From assembly GCA_964441925.1 (NCBI GenBank), contig CAYTVY010000073.1:1-12671 (forward strand): a DNA stretch of 12,671 bases. Direction: 5' to 3'. The notes under the pieces are model-generated. The model was given only the letters and a program-made list of their open reading frames with translations, was not told where the DNA came from and ran no database searches. The DNA comes from Geothermobacter sp964441925. Its GTDB lineage: Bacteria; Desulfobacterota; Desulfuromonadia; Desulfuromonadales; Geothermobacteraceae. Made by a program: the position numbers and the translations under genes. Below are positions 6,180 through 12,671 of this stretch, in pieces (within the stretch, counting starts at the first letter, position 1; every line of letters starts with the position of its first letter).

Positions 6180-6208
6180 TTGACAGGGGTCGGGGGCGGT
6201 GCTAAAGG
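6180..6208 (+). promoter_or_regulatory. Candidate promoter of the cytochrome/Fe-S/NrfD operon
   Basis: TTGACA (6180-6185) is followed after 17 bases by TAAAGG (6203-6208), preceded by TGC; the -10 is weak. The arrangement TTGACA-N13-GTGCTAA is the same as upstream of atpZ, and the AT-rich stretch just upstream could act as an UP element. The predicted start is near 6215, about 35 nt before the start codon. Confidence 0.5.
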
Positions 6209-6248
6209 TAACAGTGTTTTATTACCAACTCTAACAGGGGGTACCGAC

Positions 6249-6719
6249 GTGAAAGGACATGTTTGGCGACCACTCTACGTGGTCATAGGCATCGTGGTCT
6301 TGCTGTTGCTGTTCCGGTTCTTCTACGTTCCTGACGACTTCGGCATCCAGGATCGGGGCTTCACTTTCGGCTTCCATCGCCTGTCCAACGAGCAGGAATG
6401 GAAGGACTTCCCCGCCAAGTACAAGGGGACCGCCTACTGTAACGAATGCCATGACGACAAGGTCGCCAGCATTTCGGCCTCCCAGCACGAGATGATTCCC
6501 TGCGAAGACTGCCACGGCCCGGCCCGCAACCATCCGGAGGATCCGGAAAAACTGGTGGTCGACCGCAGCCGCGATCTCTGCATTCGCTGCCACAGCAAAC
6601 TCTATATGCCCTCCAGCGGCCGCAACGACATTCCCGGCATCGACCCGAACACCCACAACACGGGGATGGAATGCAGTGAGTGTCACAACCCGCACAACCC
6701 GAGCCTGGAGGATATGTAA
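6249..6719 (+). CDS. cbcS: Membrane-anchored tetraheme cytochrome c (CbcS-like)
   Basis: A 156-residue cytochrome with an N-terminal anchor (VVIGIVVLLLLFRFFYV, about residues 11-27) and a periplasmic domain with four CXXCH sites beginning at residues 64, 85, 111 and 142. I chose GTG 6249: AGGGGG lies just upstream (6236-6241), the anchor follows directly, and an upstream in-frame TTG at 6180 falls in the promoter. It is followed after 2 bases by a Tat-exported ferredoxin and then an NrfD-type protein, so it is the probable electron exit of a quinol oxidoreductase. Gene order and composition match Geobacter Cbc4 (CbcSTU) as I recall it; the symbol is by analogy. The cytochrome call itself is certain. 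Confidence 0.82.
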   Translation: MKGHVWRPLYVVIGIVVLLLLFRFFYVPDDFGIQDRGFTFGFHRLSNEQEWKDFPAKYKGTAYCNECHDDKVASISASQHEMIPCEDCHGPARNHPEDPEKLVVDRSRDLCIRCHSKLYMPSSGRNDIPGIDPNTHNTGMECSECHNPHNPSLEDM

Positions 6720-6721
6720 CC

Positions 6722-7495
6722 ATGAAGAGACGTGATTTTCTGAAAAACACGGCGGTCTTCATTGCCGGGGCCTCGGTTTCCCTGTCGGCCCTGGAGCTGG
6801 TCGACCCCAAGGAGGTGCTGGCCTCCCGGCCGGATCTGCGCTGGGGGTTCCTGGTCGATACCTACAAGTGCGTCGGCTGCGGCATGTGCGTCAAGGCCTG
6901 CAAGCTGGAGAACGACATCCCCTACGACGCCAACGTCACCCGTACCTGGGTCGAACGCTACGTGATGCTGAAGAGCGGCGAGGTGGTCAAGGATTCTCCC
7001 AAGGGGGCCCGCGACGGCTTCACCAGCAAGCTGGTCGACCAGGGCGAGTCGGGCACCCGCCTGCTGCGGGACAAGGAGATCGCCCAGGGATTCTTCGTTC
7101 CCAAGCTGTGCAACCACTGCACCCTTCCCGCCTGCGTGCAGGTCTGTCCGGTCGGCGCCACCTACTCGACCGCCGACGGCGTCGTGCTGGTCGACCGCAA
7201 GTGGTGCATCGGCTGCGGCTACTGCATCATGGGCTGTCCCTACGGTGTCCGCTTCTTCCACCCGGTGGTCCACACGGCCGACAAGTGCACCTTCTGCTAT
7301 CACCGCATCACCAAGGGCGGCAACACCGCCTGCGCCCAGGCCTGCCCCTTCGGCGCCCGGCGCATCGGCAACCTGCGCGATCCGAACGACCCGGTGGCCA
7401 AGGCGGTGCTCAACGACCGGGTCGGCATCCTGCGTGACGAATACGGAACCAAACCCAACGTCTATTACATTGGACTGAACAAGGAGGTGCACTAG
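6722..7495 (+). CDS. cbcT: Tat-exported ferredoxin subunit with four [4Fe-4S] clusters (CbcT-like)
   Basis: A 257-residue DmsB/NrfC-type electron-transfer subunit. A Tat signal (RRDFLKN, residues 3-9, then a hydrophobic stretch to about 25) places it in the periplasm. Sixteen cysteines form four ferredoxin groups: C50/53/56/60, C130/133/138/142, C162/165/168/172, and C189/192/204/208, arranged as in NrfC, HybA and related proteins, with a roughly 70-residue insertion between the first two groups. Start ATG 6722 has GGAGG 10 bases upstream and puts the twin arginines at the N-terminus; an in-frame ATG at 6680 would add 14 residues inside the cytochrome gene. It would relay electrons between the NrfD quinol site and the tetraheme cytochrome. 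There is no molybdopterin catalytic subunit beside it, as expected for a Cbc-type complex. Confidence 0.88.
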   Translation: MKRRDFLKNTAVFIAGASVSLSALELVDPKEVLASRPDLRWGFLVDTYKCVGCGMCVKACKLENDIPYDANVTRTWVERYVMLKSGEVVKDSPKGARDGFTSKLVDQGESGTRLLRDKEIAQGFFVPKLCNHCTLPACVQVCPVGATYSTADGVVLVDRKWCIGCGYCIMGCPYGVRFFHPVVHTADKCTFCYHRITKGGNTACAQACPFGARRIGNLRDPNDPVAKAVLNDRVGILRDEYGTKPNVYYIGLNKEVH

Positions 7496-7497
7496 TC

Positions 7498-8796
7498 ATG
7501 GTTGAGCAGGTAACCCATATGATGGTTCATGGTGAGGCCTGGACGATCAAGGACCTCTTTGTTCTGCCCAACGAGTACGTCTACTGGTCGATCCAGATCG
7601 TTCTCTATCCCTACATGACCGGTCTGGTCGCCGGCGCCTTCGTCCTCTCCTCGCTGTACCACGTCTTCGGCGTGGAGAAACTCAAGGAGATCGCCCGGTT
7701 CGCCCTGGTCTTCTCCTTCGCCCTGCTGCCGGTGGCGATGATGCCGTTGCTGTTGCACCTGCAGCAGCCGCTCCGCGGCATCCACGTCATGATGACCCCC
7801 CATTTCACCTCGGCCATCTCCGCCTTCGGCATCGTCTTTCTCACCTACGGCTGCATCGTCGCCTCGGAAATCTGGTTCGTCTACCGCAAGTTCATCGTCG
7901 AGAGCATCGACCGGCTGGAGAAGAAGCAGCGGCGCGGGATCGAGAGCCTGATGCTGATGATCTACAAGGTCATCTCCCTCGGCGCCCGCGACATCAGCCC
8001 GGAGGCACTGGCGGCCGACCACAAGGCGATCAAGTTCCTGGCCGGCCTCGGCATCCCGGTCGCCTGCTTCCTGCATGGCTACGCCGGCTTCATCTTCGGC
8101 TCGGTCAAGGCCAACGCCCTCTGGATGACCCCGCTGATGCCGGTCATCTTCATCATGTCGGCGGTCGTCTCCGGCATCGCCCTGTGCATCCTCTGCTACG
8201 CCGTTTTCATGTGGCTGCGGCGCTGGGCCCTGAAGCGGGGCAAGACCTTCTTCCTGCCCGAACAGGTCGCCGGCACCATGGAGATCACCGAGGACCAGCT
8301 GCGGGACGTGCAGACCTACGAAACCCGCATGACCTCCAAGTACCTGCTGATCTTCATGACCCTGGCCATCACCCTGGAGCTGCTCGACATCATCTTCCGC
8401 GGCTACACGGCGGTCAAATCCTGGGACATCCTGCGCCAGGTCATCTACGAGCACGATTTCTTCAAGATCTTCGTCATGCAGTACGGCATCGGCAACGCCC
8501 TGCCCTTCCTGATGCTGCTGCTGCCGGGGCTGACCACCCGCCGGGCCTGTGTCGCCAGCATTCTGGTCCTGTTCGGCGTACTGATGATGCGCTGGAACGT
8601 CGTCATCGGCGGCCAGGCCTTCTCGCTGTCGTTCGCCGGCTTCATGCACTACCAGCTGCCGATCATGCCCGACAGCCTGGAGACCTTCAAGGAGGGCCTG
8701 GGCGGCGCCCTGCTGGTGGCCGTCACCCCGTTCGTCATCTTCTACTTCCTCAACATGATCTTCCCGGCCTTCTACACCGAAGAGGAAGCCCACTGA
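7498..8796 (+). CDS. cbcU: NrfD/PsrC-family quinone-interacting membrane subunit (CbcU-like)
   Basis: A 432-residue polytopic protein with about nine to ten helices (for example near residues 34-55, 66-88, 104-128, 178-200, 210-240, 280-300, 330-345, 350-372 and 403-425). NrfD/PsrC proteins exchange electrons between menaquinol and a partner Fe-S subunit, and some relatives may pump protons. AAGGAGG (7481-7487) is 10 bases before ATG and lies at the end of the preceding gene, so the two are translationally linked. It is the last gene of a three-gene operon, 19 bases before a terminator. No heme motif is present. Family membership is clear from composition, length and pairing with the four-cluster ferredoxin; naming it CbcU is by analogy. 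Confidence 0.85.
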   Translation: MVEQVTHMMVHGEAWTIKDLFVLPNEYVYWSIQIVLYPYMTGLVAGAFVLSSLYHVFGVEKLKEIARFALVFSFALLPVAMMPLLLHLQQPLRGIHVMMTPHFTSAISAFGIVFLTYGCIVASEIWFVYRKFIVESIDRLEKKQRRGIESLMLMIYKVISLGARDISPEALAADHKAIKFLAGLGIPVACFLHGYAGFIFGSVKANALWMTPLMPVIFIMSAVVSGIALCILCYAVFMWLRRWALKRGKTFFLPEQVAGTMEITEDQLRDVQTYETRMTSKYLLIFMTLAITLELLDIIFRGYTAVKSWDILRQVIYEHDFFKIFVMQYGIGNALPFLMLLLPGLTTRRACVASILVLFGVLMMRWNVVIGGQAFSLSFAGFMHYQLPIMPDSLETFKEGLGGALLVAVTPFVIFYFLNMIFPAFYTEEEAH

Positions 8797-8815
8797 AGAG
8801 CCGGCACCTGACCGC

Positions 8816-8847
8816 AAAAAACCCCGCCATCCGGCGGGGTTTTTTTT
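8816..8847. terminator. Bidirectional terminator of cbc operon and mscS
   Basis: CCCCGCC (8822-8828), loop ATCC, GGCGGGG (8833-8839), flanked by A6 on the left and T8 on the right. It is a classic intrinsic terminator for the + operon; the A-run gives a T-run in the other direction for the - operon. Confidence 0.93.
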
Positions 8848-8904
8848 GAAGGCTGACCAGCCTGGCGAAGAAATTCGGGGATAAGGCCGCCAACTGACGA
8901 GACA

Positions 8905-8953
8905 TGCGGATTTTGAACCGTAAGTCGAATGCTGTGGAATGGGATGATCCGCA
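8905..8953. repeat. Short inverted repeat downstream of mscS
   Basis: TGCGGAT (8905-8911) and ATCCGCA (8947-8953), 35 bases apart, in the spacer between mscS and the shared terminator. It would form a 7-bp stem in the mscS 3' untranslated RNA. No T-run follows. Meaning unknown. Confidence 0.3.
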
Positions 8954-8985
8954 AACGGCCTTTTACAGTTGCAGGACACGGCGCA

Positions 8986-11400
8986 TCAGTCGCCAGCCCC
9001 GCCGTCCGGCCGCCGCCGGTCGACCAGCCGCCGGTCGACCGAACGCAGGTGCAGGTCGCGCTGGGGAAAGGGGATCTCGATGCCGCCGGCGCGAAAGCGG
9101 GCATCGATCTGCTGGAGGATTTCGCTGCGGATGCGAAAGCGGGAGGCGATGTCCCGCACGAAGACCCGGATCTCGAAATCGAGCGAGCTCTCCCCGAAGG
9201 CGACAAACAGGATGCTCGGCGGCGGATCGGTCACCGTGTCGGGGTGTTCACTGGCGACTTCGGTCAGAATCTTCATCACCTGCGGTACGTCACTGCCATA
9301 GGCCACACCGACCGGCACCACCAGCCGGGCCACCCGGGAGGAGAGGGTCCAGTTGGTCACCTTCTCGGAAATCAGCTGCGAATTGGGCACGATGATTTCC
9401 GCGTGATCGATGGTTTCCACCACCGTCGAGCGCAGGCCGATCTTCTTGATGTCGCCCCATTCGTTGTTGACGACGATGAAATCACCGACCTTGATCGGGC
9501 GCTCGAACAGCAGAATCAGGCCGGAGAGAAAATTGTTGACCATGTCCTGCAGGCCAAAGCCGATGCCGACCCCCAGGGCTCCCAGCACCACCACGAAGTT
9601 CTGCAGGCTCATGCCGAGACTGCTCAGGGCAAAGAGGAAACCGATCAGCACCACACCGTAGTGCATCAGCTTCTTGACGGCATCCCGGACACCTCGATCG
9701 ACCCCCTTGGGGACAAAAACCTGGATTTCGGAAATCGCCTGCAACAACCAGGAAATCTGCAGCGAAAAATAGAGTGAAAGGGTTGCCAGCAACACCATGC
9801 GGAAGGAAATTTCCGCCGTTCCCAGGGTGATTTTCAGCTCGGCGAAAAAGTCGTAGGCCTCGCCGATCGAGCCGAACACCCGCCAGACGGGCAACAGATA
9901 GAGCAGGCTGTAGCAGGCCACCGCCAGCCGCAGCAGACGTTCGAGCCGGATCACCAGCTCGCCGGCGAACTCGCGGAAGAAGGGCTTGCGGGCCCGTTCC
10001 ATGCGCCCGAGCAGGAAAGCGATGCCTCCCTTGCCGATGCGCAGGGCCATGGTGGCGAACAGGAACACCATTCCGGTCTCGAAGGTGGCCTGCAGCAGCC
10101 AGAAGGAAAAATTCATGTAACCGCTGACCTGGCTGAGCAGCGAAACACAGAGGACGACCAGGGCGGTTCGCAGCAACACGCGAAAGAGGCGCCCTCCCCC
10201 CTCCTTGCGCATGTCACGGGAAATCCTGATCTGCCGGACCAGCAGGGGAATGGCCAGCAGCGCCAGAAAGGCAATGTAGATCCGGTAGAGCGGCTGCGGC
10301 AGCGCCATGAAACGAAAAGCGGTGGTCAACAACAGAAGCAGCGCCGCCAGCATCAGCACCCGCGCCTGACGCCGGTTCTCCAGCAGCGAGGCGGCCAGAC
10401 GGGTGGCGGCCAGCACGCCCCAGCCGAGGAATGCGAAACGGACCAGCGGCGGCGGTGCCGGAAAGAGGGGAGCAAAGGCGACCACGGCGACGAATCCGCC
10501 CGCCGCCCAGGGATGCCGGAGAAAGAAGATCCATTCCCTGGTCTGCAGAAAGCGACTGCGATAGGTGCGGATGAGAATGCCGCTTGCCAGCAGGGTGAGA
10601 CACATCAAGCCGAACCACCAGGCATGCTCTTTCAGATACTGCCGGTCGACGACGAGCGCGTTTTTCAGTCCGGCACGAACAGCCGCCAGCAGCTCCGGCC
10701 TGAGCTGGACGTAAAAATCGGGACTGGCGAAAGAGGGGGCGTTCTTGCGGAAAGTCGCCTGGCGCAATTTTTCCAGAGCCAGGGAAAACCGGTCGAGATC
10801 CTTGCCGACCGCCTTCTGCCGGGCAACCACCTTTTCCTGCAGCGCCAGGATGGCGGCCGACACCTTCTGCAAGCTGGCGTCGAAGCGGGCCAGCTCGCCG
10901 GCGACCTGGCGAAAGGTCTTGTCGGGCACCTTCTCCTTCTGCCGCTTCAGTTCCGCCCGCCACTTCTTCCAGAAGGCGATTTCGGCCCCCACCTTCTGCC
11001 GGATCTCCTCCACCGCCTGCTGGCGGCCGGTCAGTTCCTGCTGCAGTGCGGCCAGTTCCCGGTCCCGCAAGCGGTACTCATTGTTGACCTGCAGCAACCG
11101 GTCGACATACCAGTCCTGCGGATTCCCCATGGCTGCCACCTTCTGCCGCAACTCCTCGATGGCCGCCTCACTTTTGGCCAGCTGCTCGGCCAGCCCGTCC
11201 AGCTCGGTCAGTGAGCGCACCCGGGCATCAGCCTCTCGCAGCAGCTCGACCACCTGGGCCTGGCGGGCTCCCAGTTCGCTGATGCCGGGGAAAGCCAGCT
11301 CGGCAGGATGCTCGGTGGCAACCGGTTCGGCTGCCGGCAGGACGCCGGGCAGCCAGAACAGCGCCAGCAGCAGACCGTAAACGATACGCTTCAGGGTCAT
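8986..11400 (-). CDS. Large MscS-family mechanosensitive channel
   Basis: An 804-residue inner-membrane protein. A signal peptide (about 1-24, ending near LPAA) is followed by a long, charged, coiled-coil periplasmic domain (about 40-230), then many membrane helices (from about 262), and an MscS core near the C-terminus. The pore region, GALGVGIGFGLQDMVNNFLS (about 603-622), has the Gly/Ala pattern and the NNFLSG turn of MscS TM3; it leads into LLFERPIKVGDFIVV and the beta domain (EIIVPNSQLISEKVTNWT) and an alpha/beta C-terminal domain. This resembles the long MscS relatives (YjeP/MscM, YbiO type), which release solutes on hypo-osmotic shock. It starts 27 bases after nhaA, with GGAG about 13 bases before ATG, so co-transcription is likely. 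The family is certain; the subtype is not assigned. Confidence 0.93.
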   Translation of the reverse strand: MTLKRIVYGLLLALFWLPGVLPAAEPVATEHPAELAFPGISELGARQAQVVELLREADARVRSLTELDGLAEQLAKSEAAIEELRQKVAAMGNPQDWYVDRLLQVNNEYRLRDRELAALQQELTGRQQAVEEIRQKVGAEIAFWKKWRAELKRQKEKVPDKTFRQVAGELARFDASLQKVSAAILALQEKVVARQKAVGKDLDRFSLALEKLRQATFRKNAPSFASPDFYVQLRPELLAAVRAGLKNALVVDRQYLKEHAWWFGLMCLTLLASGILIRTYRSRFLQTREWIFFLRHPWAAGGFVAVVAFAPLFPAPPPLVRFAFLGWGVLAATRLAASLLENRRQARVLMLAALLLLLTTAFRFMALPQPLYRIYIAFLALLAIPLLVRQIRISRDMRKEGGGRLFRVLLRTALVVLCVSLLSQVSGYMNFSFWLLQATFETGMVFLFATMALRIGKGGIAFLLGRMERARKPFFREFAGELVIRLERLLRLAVACYSLLYLLPVWRVFGSIGEAYDFFAELKITLGTAEISFRMVLLATLSLYFSLQISWLLQAISEIQVFVPKGVDRGVRDAVKKLMHYGVVLIGFLFALSSLGMSLQNFVVVLGALGVGIGFGLQDMVNNFLSGLILLFERPIKVGDFIVVNNEWGDIKKIGLRSTVVETIDHAEIIVPNSQLISEKVTNWTLSSRVARLVVPVGVAYGSDVPQVMKILTEVASEHPDTVTDPPPSILFVAFGESSLDFEIRVFVRDIASRFRIRSEILQQIDARFRAGGIEIPFPQRDLHLRSVDRRLVDRRRPDGGAGD

Positions 11401-11427
11401 TCAGAAAACGATTCTCCGATCACTCGC

Positions 11428-12612
11428 TCACGCCGGGTCTTTCCCCGACCGCCACAAAATGCCGTAACCGAGCAGGCCGGCCACCAGCGAGCCGCTCAGG
11501 ATGCCGAGGCGATGGCTGAGCAGATAGGCTGCGGCATCGCCGCCGACATGTTCGAAAGCCAGACCACCGATGAACAGACTCATGGTGAAACCAATGCCGC
11601 AGAGAGCCGCCACGCCGAGCAGATGCCGGTTGGTCGCCCCCGCGGGAAGCCGGGCCAGGCCGATCTTGATGGCCAGGACCGAACTGCCGAACACCCCCAC
11701 CAGCTTGCCGAGCACCAGGCCGACCATGATGCCGAGCGGCACCGGGTGAAACAGATCGCCCAGCCCCATGCCCGCCAGCGGGATGCCGGCATTGGCAAAG
11801 GCGAACACCGGCAGGATCAGGAAGTTGACCCAGGGGTGCAGATCGTGCTCCAGCTTGCCCGCCGGAGACCGGTTTTCATCCCGGCGGCCTTTCAGCGGTA
11901 TGGCAAACGCCAGCGCCACCCCGGCAAGCGTGGCATGCACCCCCGACTTGAGAACGAAGATCCACAAAAAGACTCCGACGGTGATGTACGCCGCCAGCCG
12001 TTCGACCTGAAACCGGTTGAGCAGAAACAGGACCAGCAGGCAGGTGGCGGCCATCACCAGCATGCCGGTGGACAGGTCTCCGGAGTAGAAGAGGGCGATA
12101 ATGATGATCGCTCCGAGGTCGTCCATGATCGCCAGAGCGAGCAGGAAGATACGCAGAGACGGCGGCACCCGCCTGCCGAGCAGGGCCAGCACGCCCAGCG
12201 CGAAGGCAATATCGGTGGCCGCGGGAATCGCCCAGCCATTGAGCGCCGAAGCGTCTCCCATATTGATCAGGACGTAGCACAGCGCCGGCACCACCATGCC
12301 CCCCAGGGCGGCGATGCCGGGCAGGGCCACCTGAGACCGGCTGGACAGCTGGCCGACCATGACCTCACGCTTGACCTCGAGACCGATCAGCAGAAAGAAG
12401 ATGGCCATCAGGCCGTCGTTGATCCACAGCAGCAACGGCTTGGCGATGAGCAGAAACCGACCGAGGCGCACTTCGAAAGGCGTGGCCAGGATGGCATCGT
12501 ACAGCGCCTGCAACGGGGTGTTGGCGAACAACATCGCCAACGCCGTCGCCAGCATCAAGAGTATGCCGACCGACGATTCCTTCTGCAGGAATTTCTCGAA
12601 CCTGGAAGGCAT
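11428..12612 (-). CDS. nhaA: Na+/H+ antiporter NhaA
   Basis: A 394-residue, 12-helix inner-membrane antiporter that expels Na+ (or Li+) in exchange for protons, supporting pH and sodium balance. Full length compared with E. coli NhaA (388). Key residues are present: Asp134 in PAATDIAFALG, the ion-binding pair Asp164/Asp165 in LAIMDDLGAI, and Lys303 in LGKLVGVFGSS. The segments GLEVKREVMVGQLS (77-90) and GIGFTMSLFIGGLAF are also typical. ATG at 12612 has GGGAG a few bases upstream. It leads a two-gene operon with the MscS channel; its promoter is probably at or past the window edge, since only about 59 bases remain upstream. Confidence 0.97.
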   Translation of the reverse strand: MPSRFEKFLQKESSVGILLMLATALAMLFANTPLQALYDAILATPFEVRLGRFLLIAKPLLLWINDGLMAIFFLLIGLEVKREVMVGQLSSRSQVALPGIAALGGMVVPALCYVLINMGDASALNGWAIPAATDIAFALGVLALLGRRVPPSLRIFLLALAIMDDLGAIIIIALFYSGDLSTGMLVMAATCLLVLFLLNRFQVERLAAYITVGVFLWIFVLKSGVHATLAGVALAFAIPLKGRRDENRSPAGKLEHDLHPWVNFLILPVFAFANAGIPLAGMGLGDLFHPVPLGIMVGLVLGKLVGVFGSSVLAIKIGLARLPAGATNRHLLGVAALCGIGFTMSLFIGGLAFEHVGGDAAAYLLSHRLGILSGSLVAGLLGYGILWRSGKDPA

Positions 12613-12671
12613 GCAAGGTCTCCCAACCGGCAGGGCGCACCCCGCGGCCCGTGCCTTTTTTGATGTTGACC

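Larger units (their letters stand above)
5865..6248. other. Divergent intergenic region with AT-rich core
   Basis: A 384-base gap between divergent genes. About 5881-6010 is GC-rich and featureless to me. About 6013-6180 is strikingly AT-rich for this DNA (A/T runs near 6033-6070 and 6081-6100). It contains candidate promoters for both directions (6048-6076 on -, 6180-6208 on +) and a short direct repeat, CGCAA at 6128 and 6138. No small ORF, RNA gene or known riboswitch was recognised. Confidence 0.6.

Noticed and set aside
6180..6205. Sigma-54 (-24/-12) promoter before the cbc operon
   Set aside because: The GG and GC elements do not have the required 10-base spacing, and TTGACA with 17-base spacing explains the site better.
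6180..6248. Upstream in-frame TTG start for the tetraheme cytochrome
   Set aside because: The codon lies in the TTGACA promoter box, and the added residues are Gly-rich with no signal character. GTG 6249 has a ribosome site and directly precedes the membrane anchor.
6186..6248. GEMM-type cyclic-dinucleotide riboswitch in the cbc leader
   Set aside because: The leader is only about 35 nt and lacks the conserved GEMM core; only a short 5-bp hairpin is seen.
8905..8953. tRNA-like or att-like sequence (TTGAACC near an inverted repeat)
   Set aside because: No T-arm, acceptor stem or anticodon arm can be folded on either strand, and no integrase or repeat partner is present.
7492..8979. 495-codon open frame on - opposite the NrfD gene
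   Set aside because: Acidic and Gln/His-rich shadow of a clear membrane protein gene; it would also run through the terminator at 8816-8847.
11308..12663. 451-codon open frame on + opposite nhaA
   Set aside because: Low-complexity Gln/His/Arg-rich translation, antisense to an NhaA gene with all key residues.

Overview
The window looks like chromosomal DNA of a high-GC, cytochrome-rich anaerobe, most likely a member of Desulfuromonadales/Geobacterales (Geobacter, Desulfuromonas, Geopsychrobacter and relatives). This is inferred from three things: an F0-only ATP synthase operon (atpZ-atpI-atpB-atpE, without the b and F1 genes), two multiheme c-type cytochrome loci, and a tetraheme cytochrome / four-cluster ferredoxin / NrfD triad that resembles the Geobacter Cbc4 (CbcSTU) menaquinol oxidoreductase. 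No mobile element, CRISPR array, tRNA or rRNA was seen.

Layout, left to right. (1) 1-748: 3' part of hemL (+), followed by a strong hairpin. (2) 802-2601: a TTGACA promoter, then atpZ, atpI, atpB and atpE (+), closed by a perfect 20-bp-stem terminator. (3) 2602-4042: a regulatory region, then a stand-alone NapC/NirT-type octaheme cytochrome (+), ending in a 16-bp-stem bidirectional terminator. (4) 4056-5864: a large DUF2339-like polytopic membrane protein (-), convergent with the cytochrome. (5) 5865-6248: a divergent intergenic region that is AT-rich in the middle and carries candidate promoters in both directions. (6) 6249-8796: the cytochrome c / Fe-S / NrfD operon (+), ending in a bidirectional terminator. 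(7) 8986-12612: a minus-strand pair, nhaA then a large MscS-type channel gene.

Functionally the window is about membrane energetics. The two cytochrome loci move electrons between the menaquinol pool and periplasmic acceptors. The F0 operon encodes the ion-translocating a subunit and c-ring. NhaA and the MscS protein handle sodium/proton balance and osmotic downshock, which suits a marine or brackish organism. HemL makes the tetrapyrrole precursor for heme.

The most interesting new observation is a near-identical 13-bp palindrome (GTATRCTGTATAC) placed just downstream of the predicted transcription starts of both the F0 operon and the octaheme cytochrome. It suggests one repressor controls both. 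The atp and cbc operons also share a promoter layout (TTGACA-N13-GTGCTAA). The c subunit keeps Gln, Glu, Ser and Tyr of the Na+-binding signature but has Leu in place of the Thr. I saw no clearly new multi-gene system; the strongest leads are regulatory sites and the poorly characterised DUF2339-like gene divergent from the cbc operon.
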